This document shows positions 1-10,812 of a DNA stretch of 34,675 nucleotides, one piece after another. The stretch's first letter is position 1. Every line of letters begins with the position of its first letter. Source of the stretch: Entrophospora sp. SA101 (Eukaryota; Glomeromycota; Glomeromycetes; Entrophosporales; Entrophosporaceae); contig CAUDNR010004096.1 in assembly GCA_958430865.1 (NCBI GenBank), positions 34,129 through 68,803 of the forward strand. Direction: 5' to 3'. A program made the position numbers and the translations under genes. Under the pieces are notes generated by a model. It did no database searches. It was given only the letters and a program-made list of their open reading frames with translations, and had not been told where the DNA came from.

Positions 1-874
1 GATTTTTGTGGCCTGACAAATATTTCCAAATCTATCAGGGTTTAAAGATTTGCAATTTTTTTGATGTCTTTAGATACAGCACACCATAATTGGGCAAAAC
101 CCAATCCAGTCCCCTATCCAAAATCATTAAATTGGTTAAACAGAGAATTTACGAAAATGATTATACAAAACAAACACTATTTTACAACTTTCCTCTTAAC
201 ATCAGAGTTCCAAATGCAATTTCAGGGCCACCAACCCTGCTCTGAATTGCGACCTCCTGTGCTTGAGCAAGTTGCAGGTTCTCGTTGCTTTGATGGATCT
301 GGATATTTACATGGCATTAAATTCATCAGCAGAGTTGCAACTTGATCACAGTGCCATCCTTGCCCTAGAGGTGAGATCGTTGGAGTTGACTTTTCGGCCA
401 GCGTGCCAGCGGCCTTCTCTGGTCTGGATGCTGTGAGGGAAGATTAGTGAAAGCGTCATTGACAATTGATGCAGTCTTGGTAAACTCCAGGGCCCCGTAT
501 TACCCCTGGAATGTGGTAGCATCATTGTATCATCGATCCATCAGGTCAGATTAGCCTTTTGAACACGAGGAACATGTGAGAATTATTGTAGTGTTCAAGG
601 TAGCATGCATGCTTGCTTCAACGCCTGTCAATTTCCTGTAATCAAATGTTGCATACTCAAAATGTTTCATATTCAATGGTGTGCTGCCTTGACATCTTCT
701 TGTGATTATAATATAATATTTATAATAATACTATTATTAATATTATTGATTACAAAAAGCAAAATATTATCAATGAAAATCTTGTAAATGCCCAGCAAGA
801 TCTGCTCCGCGTTTTGATTTCCAATTTAAAATGTATATAAACCAAAATAAAAATATCAATACAAGTAAAAAAAG
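1..874. other. Left edge, non-repeated, no confident gene
   Basis: This stretch lies outside the visible inverted repeat, although it may pair with sequence beyond the right window edge. It contains a GC-richer tract (about 230-560) in otherwise AT-rich DNA. A 94-codon frame at 61-345 starts with TTG and shows no recognisable domain, so I do not call it. The part from about 478 to 602 is a diverged copy of sequence at 2222-2340. Confidence 0.5.
478..602 (+). repeat. Dispersed repeat with hairpin, copy 1
   Basis: It shares with 2222-2340 the words TAAACT, TTACCCCT, TATCATCG, ATCAGGTCAGATTAGCC and CACGAGGAA in the same order. It contains a 7-bp stem, TCCAGGG (486-492) with CCCTGGA (504-510). 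The other copy has a different, longer stem at the matching place. Function unknown. Confidence 0.6.
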
Positions 875-1094
875 GTACCTCTGGTTAGTTATTAACACGT
901 TTTCTTTAGGAGACCCAAACCAAACCAAACAACAACACTCACGTTTTGTCATCTTGGACTCTGTCAAAAAATAAATTGTTTTTCCAAGAAAGAAAAAAAA
1001 ATCAATTCGCGTCTGTCCTACCAAAAAAAAACCAATAGGATAAATCAATGTACGCGTCGATCAAATCACAAACTTTTATTTTTTTTTATTAAAT

Positions 1095-1147
1095 ATGTCG
1101 TATCGGCCTAATAAAAGAAACAGACAAACTCAACAAGACATCGCTGG
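1095..1147 (+). CDS. Possible first coding exon with splice donor
   Basis: An ATG in good context (AAATATGTCG) opens an 18-codon basic, Gln/Arg-rich peptide beginning MSYRPNKRNR and running straight into GTAAGT at 1148, a consensus 5' splice site. A CCAAT box (CCAATAGG, about 1031) and pyrimidine-rich leader lie upstream. I found no convincing second exon; a short open stretch just downstream (about 1160-1215) encodes a Gly/Pro-rich peptide in another frame. It could be the 5' end of a gene cut off by the inverted duplication. Mirrored at 34403-34455 (-). Confidence 0.28.
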
Positions 1148-1831
1148 GTAAGTGTTTTAAGGATGTTGGTGGTGGTTATCGCCCGCCACCTGTCGTCATT
1201 ACTCTAGTTTCCTTTTTCAAAAAAGATTCAAATAATTGTTTTTAAATTTTATTTGAGACAAATTAGACAAATTTTTAGTATTAAAGTTATTAATTATAAG
1301 AGTTTGTAATTTTTCCAAAAGTATACTTTTTAAATAAAATTAAATATTTACAATAAAAAAATTACTTATCTCGTGACTCAAATGAGCACTTGGCTAAACC
1401 AACTAAACCATTTAGTCCATATGTTTAGTAACAACCAGAGTCAAGTTCAACAGGATCTTCTTTCCCCGCTGATTTTGCTAAGCCCATTATTATATATAGC
1501 ACATATATTGCTGTATTCCATTTATTTTTTTCAATATGTTATATAAAATATTTTTCTCTTGGTTGAATCAAAAATACATTTTTGGTACAACATAAAATTG
1601 CATCACCCGAGTAATGATAATACCAAGACCATGCAGTGATTTGAAAAAAGCCACATAATGATGTCCTTCCTGGCGGGTGGAGGACGAGGAATTTGGTAGA
1701 GTTTGGGGATAAACAAATCCTTTTTCTCTACTTGGTTCCCTTTTCTTGCGTGTGCGCTTTTCAATTGCCTACAATCATAAATTGTAGAGCTTTTCTAAAA
1801 ATTATTTCCAAAAGAATAAATCTGATGTTTA

Positions 1832-2110
1832 TTATAAACAGGGTTGGCATTGAACATGTTCAAAATGTGTTGTGGTTTGGTGTTCTTGATGATGGGGTTG
1901 CATTGGTGATGAATTTGATTGGATTGGTGGTTGAGATTGGGATGGTGAGGTCGGAGTGAAGGTTGTATGGTGATGCTGTTGTTGATCCACACTTAATATT
2001 ACGTGTGGATTATTGTCAGCATATGGTGATGGTGAATTTGGATTACAGCCAACGCCAACCCTGATTATGGGTGTCAGATTTAATAAATTTTTCCTTTCAC
2101 AAACAAGCAA
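1832..2110 (-). CDS. Possible exon, His/Gln/Ser/Pro-rich; product unknown
   Basis: The open frame has no ATG near its 5' end, so it would be an exon or fragment. It encodes a low-complexity segment rich in His, Gln, Ser and Pro (for example DQQQHHHTTF), of the kind found in disordered linkers of fungal regulators. No fold is recognisable. An AG precedes the richest part, compatible with a splice acceptor. An overlapping frame (1795-1992) is also open, so the reading frame is uncertain. It lies opposite to the exon-like start at 1095, so they would not be one gene. Mirrored at 33440-33718 (+). Confidence 0.3.
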   Translation of the reverse strand: MLVCERKNLLNLTPIIRVGVGCNPNSPSPYADNNPHVILSVDQQQHHHTTFTPTSPSQSQPPIQSNSSPMQPHHQEHQTTTHFEHVQCQPCL

Positions 2111-2221
2111 GCGTCATGCGATTGCAAACCTCAATAACTATAGAATTTTAATTTTCTACAGGTGAGGCAATTGAACAAGTTGGAAGGCTTCAGACAAGCA
2201 AGAAGCTTTAAACAACGTGAT

Positions 2222-2340
2222 TAATAAACTTCGGAGCGTCGTTACCCCTCCCCGAAGTTTAATCCCATTATTATATCATCGGGGGATCAGGTCAGATTAG
2301 CCTTTTTCACGAGGAAGATGTGAATAATTGTAATATTTGA
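2222..2340 (+). repeat. Dispersed repeat with hairpin, copy 2
   Basis: Diverged copy of 478-602. It contains a perfect 10-bp stem, TAAACTTCGG (2225-2234) with CCGAAGTTTA (2252-2261), around a loop holding TTACCCCT, a word shared with copy 1. Mirrored at 33210-33328. Confidence 0.6.
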
Positions 2341-2497
2341 ACCGCAATAAAATTTTGCATATCAAATCGTTTTTCAGTGTTCCCAGGTTGTCCAATAGCA
2401 GTTTCCTACATGTGTGTAATATATATTTAATGGTTATGTTATTGTCTTATAATCATTTTAATGATAATAATGAATGCTCACACAAAACAAATATATC

Positions 2498-3012
2498 AAT
2501 TGTTTGTTTATTATCACACGTGCCAAGGAGAGTACTTGAATAAGCTTCTCCTTACTGCATTCTGCAGAATGTACTTAAAAGTATAGATATCCTACCTTTT
2601 ATCAAGTGTGTTCCCAGTGAAGTAACTTACTGATATAGGATTTGGCACGCGTTATCTGTTGAAATATATTTTAATAATAATATTATAATTATTAGCAAAT
2701 ACACCAGTCGTTTTTTTATTATCACGCGTGACAAGGAATCTTATTTTCAACCTCCTTATTGCCTTATTGAAGGAGAGTGCTTTCACAAGCTTCTCCTTAC
2801 TGTCTCCACCCTCGATTCTGCAAAGTATAGATATCCTTCCTACCTTTTATTAAGCGTGTCCAGTGAGGAAACTAACCTGCTATTTGTTGGGTAACACTGT
2901 GAAAGAAGACTTGCTGGGATGGCCAGGATTTGCTGAAGAGCCATGTACCAAATGAAGAATATGATCTGGCACGCGTTGCCTGTTGGAACGTATTTAATAA
3001 TAATATTATAAT
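2498..3012 (+). repeat. Two-unit tandem repeat, about 0.2-0.3 kb units
   Basis: Unit 1 (about 2498-2689) and unit 2 (about 2708-3012) share in order: TTTATTATCAC, CGTG.CAAGGA, AAGCTTCTCCTTACTG, AAGTATAGATATCCT, CTACCTTTTAT, CCAGTGA.G.AACT, TGGCACGCGTT and TTTAATAATAATATTATAA. Each unit begins near CAC.CGTG.C and ends near GGCACGCGT, so the ends are roughly inverted, as in a small transposon. No gene is seen; the frame at 2840-3070 is repeat-derived. Mirrored at 32538-33052. Confidence 0.65.
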
Positions 3013-3246
3013 GTTTATTATTATTAATTAATAAATTTTTTTTTAAATAATGTTTTTTCATGGCGATCAATGATTTTTACGCCGTAGCTGTGGAATTATC
3101 ATTGTTCCCATGGAATAACTGATTTGTCCCATGGAGACTAACGTCCCGTGATTTAAAAAGTTTATTTTATTGTTTATTTTTTGTACAATAAAAATTTTAC
3201 TCATCTTTCATCCTTTTCTTTTATCACAACCTATTTTTACTAACTA

Positions 3247-3534
3247 ATGCGAGTGCTCTTCGTCTTCCCAAAAAGTTCCAGAGGCTCCAAAATCTACTTT
3301 GCTTCAAATCGGAATGGCTGATTCTATTTCTCAAGATACTTTAATATCATTTAAATTCAAGTTAAACTTAATTTTTATCGTCAAAAAGCTCTAATAACAA
3401 AAAACCAACATCTTGCTATTATGAATATTTTAACTCACGTCATAGAACCATCAAGTTTGCCTGAATTTTCTTTGGATGATATTCAAAAGAAATTTTCTAT
3501 TTTTAATTGTCATTTTAATAATGTGATTTTTTAA
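3247..3534 (+). pseudogene. Decayed gene fragment or terminal exon, unknown protein
   Basis: A stretch with coding character in two frames. The first part (about 3247-3357) encodes a Ser/Pro-rich peptide; the second (about 3357-3534) encodes a peptide containing RQKALITKNQHLAIMNILTH and ends at TAA (3532-3534). A single frame change near 3355-3360 would join them. Just upstream, TACTAAC (about 3238), the canonical branch-point word, is followed by AG, so this may be a 3' terminal exon. I do not recognise the family. Mirrored at 32016-32303 (-). Confidence 0.35.
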
Positions 3535-4167
3535 ATCTTAATAATTAATAATGTATATATGCCAGCAATTCTTTGTAGCATGGATAATAAAGTGAAATAA
3601 ATTATATTTCCACGGTTTTCAAAATATCACTATAAAGTTGATTTATGAACCAATTTATTCTTTGCGTTTATTATCACTTTTATATACGAAAGTATTAATT
3701 AAAATCATTTAGCCATTATTATAGTATTTCTATATTCTTTAGAATCCTACATCTAAATTTATTATAAAAGCTTACTACAAATATCCTCCTATTATTATGT
3801 TTATATCGATAATATAAAGTGATACATTTATTGTTGAAGACAGCATCTACTACATTGTAGATAATGATATTTCGTTCTCCTTCAAGTTCTTACTAGTCGG
3901 TACTTTCGTAAGGTTGAATTTGGATTTTCGATGATTACTTTCATATTTAATACATTTGTGTTATGAAATTTATATTTTTTTTTTACATGAAGAATGGAAA
4001 AAACAATTAAAACAATCAAAGCAAAAATGACACCATAATATAATATCGATAGAGCGTATTCAACAAAAGTCGCCTAAAATAAATATAATAAATAGCTGCA
4101 GATTTATAATTACATCCTTCCACAATTTACTACTGAAAATTTTCGATAATCATTTCCATATTTATAT
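3535..4167. other. AT-rich intergenic DNA of the left arm
   Basis: No gene, RNA or strong repeat recognised. Mirrored at 31383-32015. Confidence 0.5.
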
Positions 4168-4411
4168 ATACATATGTAAACTCGATAAGTCGGTCATGTG
4201 GGGGTGGGCTCATATGACCGATTTATCGAGTAAACCGACTTATCAAATTAAATTACTTAAATATTAAGAAAATGAGGTGAAAATTTTGGCCGACTTATCG
4301 AGTAACCGACTTATCGAGTGACCGACCTATCGAGTAACCGACTTATCGAGTGACCGACTTATCGAGTGACCGACTTATCGAGTGACCGACTTATCGAGTT
4401 TACATATGTAT
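4168..4411. mobile_element. Small palindromic element with 29-bp inverted ends
   Basis: The 29 bp at 4168-4196 and 4383-4411 are perfect inverted copies (ATACATATGTAAACTCGATA... in the first). Inside, a 16-bp word, CCGACTTATCGAGTGA and close variants, repeats seven times head to tail at 4290-4402; two more units lie near 4215-4250, and a reverse unit is part of the left end. No ORF. This looks like a non-autonomous inverted-repeat element whose end unit has expanded into a satellite. The flanks allow a TA target duplication, which I cannot prove. Another partial unit lies at about 4534. The mirrored copy is 31139-31382, and a diverged short relative is at 30375-30445. Confidence 0.7.
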
Positions 4412-5044
4412 ACGGGCACGGTAATCAGACCTATCAAAAGATCAAAACACGCGATTTTACAAAAATAAAAGAATCGTAAACCCAACAAGTTGGTCCGCTC
4501 AATCTTTTAATGCTTGATAATGATAAATAAATGGCCGACTTATCAAAAAATCATCTTTATTATTCACTTTTACAAGTATTCGAATCGTAAGTTTATTTTT
4601 ATTTTTTTCTAAATCTTCAAATTTATAAATACATTTGATTCATGTGATGGTTCTTCTTTGCAAAGATCTTTTATTTAGTTTATTAAATCCGTAAACAATT
4701 TCCCCTTGTATATGTAAATTTTTTAAATAAATAAATAAATAGATTTTTTGCTCAACGCAACGAATAAAATATGTGGTTGGCTAATGTTGATGCTCCGAAC
4801 AAATATACAGATACCTCGCGTTTGAGTGTAACATGTAAAGCCAAATCATACATAAACGCCATTTTGGCACTACGTGACTCGACCTTCGAATTCGAATGCA
4901 ATGTAAAAAGCAAATCCAATATTTTTTGCATTTTTGGGTGATAGCGGGTTTATTTATATGTTTTGTGGTAATTTATTAGACTACCCAATCATCTGGCCAT
5001 GAAATAGTCTATTTTATTAAAAATTGCACCATTGATCATGAATA

Positions 5045-5570
5045 CATGATAGGATTTTATGGTGCTTCGCATCCAGTGCTAATTTTGATGCTCCAAACTA
5101 TGTTTGACGAAATGTTACCACAGTTGTAAAACGTCAAATTCGCTGCCATTAAATCAAAAATGACTCACACAAAAAAAACTTATAAATATATATTACAGAA
5201 TCTTTTTTTTTTTGTATATTTTTTTTTGCATGCCTTGACCTCTTCTTTTTTTCATGAATTGTTTCCAAGGATCTAAGTTTTCTTTTGTTGAATACAAAAA
5301 TTCTATTCCCACAAACTCATTTACTAACTAAACTCGAACATTTCTTAATAACATGATACATGGTTGGGTTAGATAAAATCATGTTTCAAGGTCAACTAAT
5401 TTTAATGTTAATAAAAAAAATGTTAAAAAATATTTTTACAATTTACGAATTATCATTTGTACCATTGATTTAAAAAAGCATTATGTGTTTAATTATTTAT
5501 TTATTTGTTTATTACTAAAAACATTTTTTACTATTATCATATATCCTGTTTTTTTTTTAGATCATTGATT
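5045..5570. other. AT-rich intergenic DNA
   Basis: The inverted-repeat match ends at 5044. Long T and A runs; no gene, RNA or convincing repeat seen. Confidence 0.5.
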
Positions 5571-5823
5571 TGTAATTATGCATTTACAATTGAACTTATT
5601 ATTCAGTAACTTCTTAATTAATTGACAATTGAATTGATTATTATTACTAAAAACAAAGCACTGTGCATTTAATTAATAGACAATTGAATGGATTATTATT
5701 ACTAAAAATAGAGCATTGTGTGTCTAAATAAACTGATAATTGAATTAATTATTATTACTAAAAATAAAGCATCGTGTGTCTAATTAAACTGACAATTGAA
5801 TTAATTATTTGTTTATTACTAAA
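5571..5823 (+). repeat. Minisatellite, about 57-62 bp unit
   Basis: About 3.5 degenerate copies built on GACAATTGAATT.ATTATTATTACTAAAAA followed by AAAGCA...GTG and a short spacer. No coding role seen. Confidence 0.7.
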
Positions 5824-6410
5824 ATGCTTTGATCACGTCTATACATTCATTTTGCAAAGCTGGATTTCAAGCTTCATAAATCTTGACTTTAACACTTACT
5901 TTGATCAAACCCGTCTATATAATTATTGAATAATTGATAAGCATCTGTTTTGCAAGCTTCATAGATTTTGTCTAACATTTACTTTGATCAAGCCCGCCTA
6001 TATGATTATTTAATAATTGATAAAGCGTCCATTAAATATATTTTACAAACAGCTTCATAGATCTCGACTTTAACACTTACTTCGATCAAACCCGCCTATA
6101 TAATTATTGAATAATAAAACGTTTATTTTGGAAAACTTGATTTGCTGATAGATCTTGACTTTAGCACTTATTTCAATCGAACTCGCCTATATTTGAATAG
6201 TCGATAAAATATTCATTAATATATTTTGCAAACAACTTCACGGATCTTGCCTTAACACTTATTTTAATCACCTCTATACAAAATATTGAATAATTGATAA
6301 AGCATTCATTTGCAAAACTTGATTTTGCAAACTTCTTGATCTTGTATTTAACATTTACTTTGATTGCGCTTATACAAACTATTGAATAATTGACAAACGT
6401 TTCATAATTT
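5824..6410 (+). repeat. Degenerate minisatellite, about 85-100 bp unit
   Basis: Five to six diverged copies carrying CTTCATAGATCTTGACTTTA, CACTTACTTTGATCAAACCC, GCCTATATAATTATTGAATAA and TTGATAAAGC in order, starting near 5871, 5956, 6052, 6143, 6235 and 6335. A 111-codon reverse frame across it (6173-6508) is a by-product. Confidence 0.7.
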
Positions 6411-7139
6411 TTATTGTGTAATCTAAAAAAAAAAAAAAATTCAAATAATTCAATAGAATAAAATTTGTTCAATGAAATGTTGTAAACTATATATATCCCC
6501 ATGCACAACTTGAAATATAAGGCTCATTTTTCCATTACTAGTACTTGTCTCGGGGTAAGACATGCAATGGCGAGCCCATGTGACTCGCTTAAATGTGTTA
6601 TTAAAGTCCAGCGAGTGTGAGAATGGAACTCTTGCTGGTGGCTCATGCTGGGTGTATTGACCATTCATGACATACCTCTCTCTTTTGTTAATTTTTATTG
6701 TTTATTTTATTTAGAAGGAAACATTTTAAAAAAGAAAAAAAAAAGATAAATTTCGTTAATTGATTGATTGATTACATTTGTAATATATGAAAATCCATCA
6801 ATTATGAGAAAGCATTATTATTATAGCAACAAGTAGCAAACAATGAATCATCATTTTTTGAGGATGATAATAAAGATTAAGAACCGATTTTGTTTCATGA
6901 AAATACTCGAAAAAACGGTTATATCGTATTGGGTTTACAAAATAGACTACTGTGTCTTGGCCCGAGTGATATCATTTTTTTGCTCTTTGCAACGAAGAAG
7001 GTGCAACCCCAAGCCTAACTTAAAATAAATGATTTTTTGTTCTCGAGTAGCAGAAGCTCACATTGCGTTCTCAGTTGTAAGCTTGTTGTGTATTTAACAT
7101 AATATATTTATTGTATAATATTATGATGAATGAATGACA
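6411..7139. other. Intergenic DNA, no confident gene
   Basis: A GC-richer island at about 6500-6670 holds a 72-codon reverse frame without a recognisable domain. The rest is AT-rich spacer. Confidence 0.45.
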
Positions 7140-7442
7140 TCTGATGATCATTTATGGTGGTAAGGATTGGTGGCAGGAGGTGTTCTCATTCAAATGTAAA
7201 TTACAATCTCGATTAATATTTTCTTATAAAAAAGCTGGAGCCTGAATGTAACGTTTTCCAATATCTAATCGTATAAACAATTAATTACCTTAACTTAATA
7301 TAACATTAGTTTTTCTAATTAAATAATATTCATATATATTTACTATATCATCATGGTTAATTCCTCACATATAAACAATTAATTAGTTGACCACCGATTT
7401 TTAAAAAAAAATTTCATTTTGTGCGACAAACATTATCAAAAA

Positions 7443-8801
7443 ATGTTTGAAATAATAAATCGTTTGCCACTTGAACTTCTGGCTGAAATATTCAAATATA
7501 TTGAAGATGATTACCAAGCATTATACTCTTGTATTCTTGTCAACAAACAATGGCACAATATAAATATTCCAACTTTATGGAAGAATCCATTAGTTTGTAT
7601 TGTCTGCATCAAAATATTAATTAATTGTATGTTAGAAGAAGATAGGGATTTCTTAACTAGAAATTGCATTGAATTAACATTTGAATTATTGGGGAAACCA
7701 CCATTATACAATTATGCCAGATTTTGTACTATATTTTCCAAGCATTGTGGGGTTTATAGCCTGATAGAAAATAAAGAATTAAAGCAAGTTTTACAAAATA
7801 AATTAGAAAATTTTATTTTAGATCATTCAGCAGGCATTAAAAAGTTTAGTTCTCGTTATCTAGACTGTAATTTATTAATTAATCATCATAGATTTGATAA
7901 TTGTTTTCAAAATCTTTATGAAATAGATTATAGTAATTCTCATAGTGGTAAATTTTTTGATAAATTAGCAAAAGTTTGTAAAAATATTCAATCATTAAGA
8001 ATATATTATGATAGTAAGGTCAATAATTTATATAATTTAACACAGCTAATTAAAGCACAAAAGCAAATTAAATATTTATTTATTACATCATCAATGTTAC
8101 CAGATGAATTAAAAAAAGCAATATTAACACATTCACAATCAATAATTTTTTATGGATCTTCTGACATTAAAGATAATTTCTTATTACCAACTTTTAAGAA
8201 TTTAAGGACTTTAGAGTTATCAATTTATTCTAATAGTAAAATAAATTTGAAAAATATTTCATTGCCAAATATTGAATCTGTAAAATTATATATTGCTTCT
8301 CAACCACATATATCAGACTTGTCTGATTTTCTTAATATCAATGGAAAAAATCTTAAAAATCTGAATGTTTATGGTTATTATTACAATGTTGGATTTTTTG
8401 GAAAGCCATTTCAATCAATTGCACAATTTTGTAAAAATTTAGAAGATTTATCTATAATATATATGGATGAACTAAACCAGGAATTGATGAAAGTACTTAA
8501 TAATTGCATTAAGTTAAAAAGTATTAGATTTAATGAATATCTTAGGAGTATAGATTTTGATAAAATATTGACAGTATTAAACGAAACTTTACCAGGAAAA
8601 TTAAAGTCAATAACTTTTACTTATAGTGTTTATAATGTTAGTAACCACTCTTTGGATATTCTAATGAAGAATTGGAGAGGACCCAAACCTTTAGTGATAG
8701 GATTTGATGTATATAAGTATGAAGCTTTGCTAGTAAGTGATGGAAGAAAAATATTAGAAAAATATCAAGATTTAGGGTTTTTAATAATCAATAAACAATA
8801 A
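7443..8801 (+). CDS. F-box protein A
   Basis: A 452-aa protein with an N-terminal F-box (residues about 8-49): LPLELLAEIFKYIEDD, a conserved CILVNKQW core and a closing LW.NP. By family knowledge an F-box binds Skp1 and makes the protein a substrate receptor of an SCF ubiquitin ligase. The rest (about 60-452) is leucine-rich with spaced L..L.L strands (NLRTLELSIY, NIESVKLYIA, NLEDLSIIYM), suggesting an irregular leucine-rich-repeat solenoid; the target is unknown. I chose the ATG at 7443 because its MFEIIN start is shared with B; the 24 bases before it are open only from a TTG. No intron or frameshift. The last 60 or so residues are identical to C, while the middle differs. Confidence 0.9.
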   Translation: MFEIINRLPLELLAEIFKYIEDDYQALYSCILVNKQWHNINIPTLWKNPLVCIVCIKILINCMLEEDRDFLTRNCIELTFELLGKPPLYNYARFCTIFSKHCGVYSLIENKELKQVLQNKLENFILDHSAGIKKFSSRYLDCNLLINHHRFDNCFQNLYEIDYSNSHSGKFFDKLAKVCKNIQSLRIYYDSKVNNLYNLTQLIKAQKQIKYLFITSSMLPDELKKAILTHSQSIIFYGSSDIKDNFLLPTFKNLRTLELSIYSNSKINLKNISLPNIESVKLYIASQPHISDLSDFLNINGKNLKNLNVYGYYYNVGFFGKPFQSIAQFCKNLEDLSIIYMDELNQELMKVLNNCIKLKSIRFNEYLRSIDFDKILTVLNETLPGKLKSITFTYSVYNVSNHSLDILMKNWRGPKPLVIGFDVYKYEALLVSDGRKILEKYQDLGFLIINKQ

Positions 8802-10812
8802 TCTGGAAAATTGTAATTTGTTCAATTATTCTTAAAAACAGTTTGATGAATTAGAAAAAACCAGAAAAATATTTGAGGAAGCAGATAAAAAACCTTTTAA
8901 TTTTTCAACAATTATAGCAACTTTTCATCTAAATACTGTTTATACAAGTAGAATAATTGAATTTTATAACCCTACCTCAATTATTAGTATATCAGATGAT
9001 TTATTTAATTTACGAATAAATTTTATTCATTAATCTTTTTATTATTATATAAGTTACTTCAAACACAAGGAAGGGATTACTCTAAATTAAAATAGACAAG
9101 TATAAATAATAAGAAGTAGTTGTTCACCATGCCTCTTATTGTTATTATTATAATTATAATTATATTCAAGCATTTATAATTTATTTTTTAATATTTATAT
9201 TTTATTTTATTTTTGTATCCATAAATAATAAAAAATTTAATAAAGGTCATTAATAAATTAAAATAAAAGATTCCTTCTTTTTTAATTAATAAAAAAAAAA
9301 TTTCACTTGTCATGAAGCATTCCTCTAGTTTAATAACAAACAATGTTGTGTGTTGTGTGGGGCATCAATTATAAATGAAATTCAACCACATACAAATTTT
9401 CATGGGGGTAAATCAAGACCATTGAATCCAGAGACAGATTTTTTTTTAAATTTTGTAGCCCTTTAGCATTAACTTTTCCTAACCTCTCATTAGCATTAAT
9501 TTAATGTTAAAGATGATTAGTGGTGGGAAGTGGTCTTTGTAAAATGTAAATTACATTATTGATGGTTTCTAATTAATATTTCTAGAGTCCCTTTGGTTCT
9601 AAATAAGGTTTCTTGCCAAAATCTCTTAATGACTCCTGAAACTCTGCCAAAACTCTGATAAACAATTAATGTGCACCTTGCTGAAACCCTGCCAATCAAA
9701 ACTCTGCTGAAATTCCAATAAATGAATAAAAATAAAAATGATTAATAATTATTCTCAAAAATTGCAATTCTAAATATCTTTATCCAAAATTATTTAAATT
9801 CTGATTCAATAGCCAAAACTTTGGGTGGTTTTTTTACAACCATTAATATAGGGAATATGGAAAAGCCAGAATGTTATCAAAATATTTGGTAAATGCAAAA
9901 CCAATTTTGACCAACATGTATGACTCACACTGGCCATAAACACTCCTTTAGCTTACAAACTACAACTATTAATAATGTCTCTTTTATTATTACATAAATG
10001 AAAAAAAAATCAAAACACATTTGAATTGTCTTTAGTATCTGAATTTGAAACATATTAGGCAGGTCAATATTAGTACAGGGAAACTTTTGTATACACATGT
10101 TTGAGTCAACTTAAGGTTGCTTGCCAAAACCTCTTAGTGACTGTTAAAACTCTGTTGAAACTCTAATGAACAATTAGTATATACCTTGTCAAAACTCTGA
10201 CGATTGACAAAACTCCCAAATGCAAAACTCTAATAAATAAGTAATGTGTAACCTGTTGAAACTCTGTCAATTGATTTCTGGATGAGTTTCACTTATAACC
10301 TTATGTCAACTTGATGCTTTTTTCAAATTTGACTGTCAAGCTGTCTTTAATGTCCGAGTTTGAAACAATATAGATGCATTTTATCTGCACAGAGGGAATC
10401 TGAAAATTGTAAGATTCTTGGTGATGAAGTCCCTGCTAAGATTATTGGCCACCTTTAATGTATCACGGGTGCCTGCACTTAATTTCCTACACTTGATAGT
10501 TACTAATTAATCTTTTTTTATAAAAAGAGCTGGATCCCCCTTTGATTTTGAATATAACATTTTCCAATATCTAATCATATAAACAATTAATTACCTCAAC
10601 TTAATATAACAATAAATAATAATCAAATAATATTATATATATTTACTATATTATCATTTGATCATTTGGTTAATTCCTCACATCACATATAAACTATTAA
10701 TTAGTTCGATATCAATTACTGGAACAATAAATCTTCCCTTTCGTTTTCCAAAATAATTAAATAAAAATTTTTTTCATTTATATTGTGCAACAAACAAATT
10801 ATTCTTAAAAAA
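8802..10812 (+). repeat. Spacer between A and B, type-1 F-box spacer
   Basis: About 2.0 kb without a gene. It is nearly identical to the spacer between C and D (25537-27875), and part of it (about 9300-9500) recurs a third time at 30010-30210. Within it, two patches rich in AAACTCTG, AAAACTC and TTGCCAAAA.CTCTTA.TGAC (9606-9725 and 10117-10275) are degenerate direct repeats about 0.5 kb apart. The last 400 bases resemble the upstream regions of A, C and D, including TAACATTTTCCAATATCTAA, and are the likely shared promoter. Confidence 0.75.

Larger units (their letters stand above)
875..5044 (+). repeat. Left arm of 4,170-bp inverted repeat
   Basis: Position x pairs with 35550-x in the right arm (30506-34675). 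I checked the outer end, the inner end and several internal stretches, including ORFs at 1693-1959, 1832-2110, 2337-2543 and 2840-3070, all of which recur at the mirrored coordinates with the same translation. The match stops sharply after 5044, where C faces C. The outer limit is set by the window end, so the repeat may be longer. Arms this similar mean a very recent inverted duplication, a maintained palindrome, or an assembly artefact. Confidence 0.93.

Noticed and set aside
61..345. 94-codon forward frame in the left edge
   Set aside because: It starts with TTG, has no domain or coding-like composition, and partly overlaps a dispersed GC-richer tract.
770..1048. 92-codon reverse frame
   Set aside because: Its codons run through poly-A/T tracts and give Phe/Leu strings; it also overlaps the likely promoter of the exon-like start at 1095.
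2840..3070. 76-codon frame (and mirror 32480-32710)
   Set aside because: It lies wholly within the second tandem unit and has no match in the other unit, so it is repeat-derived.
4290..4402. CRISPR-like regular repeat array
   Set aside because: The 16-bp units abut with no unique spacers and belong to an inverted-repeat element in a eukaryotic context.
6173..6508. 111-codon reverse frame
   Set aside because: Generated by the minisatellite; the repeated Phe/Ile/Tyr blocks follow the repeat period.
7511..7711. 66-codon reverse frames opposite all F-box genes
   Set aside because: They recur opposite A, B, C and D only because the F-box coding strand is conserved; they are antisense shadows.
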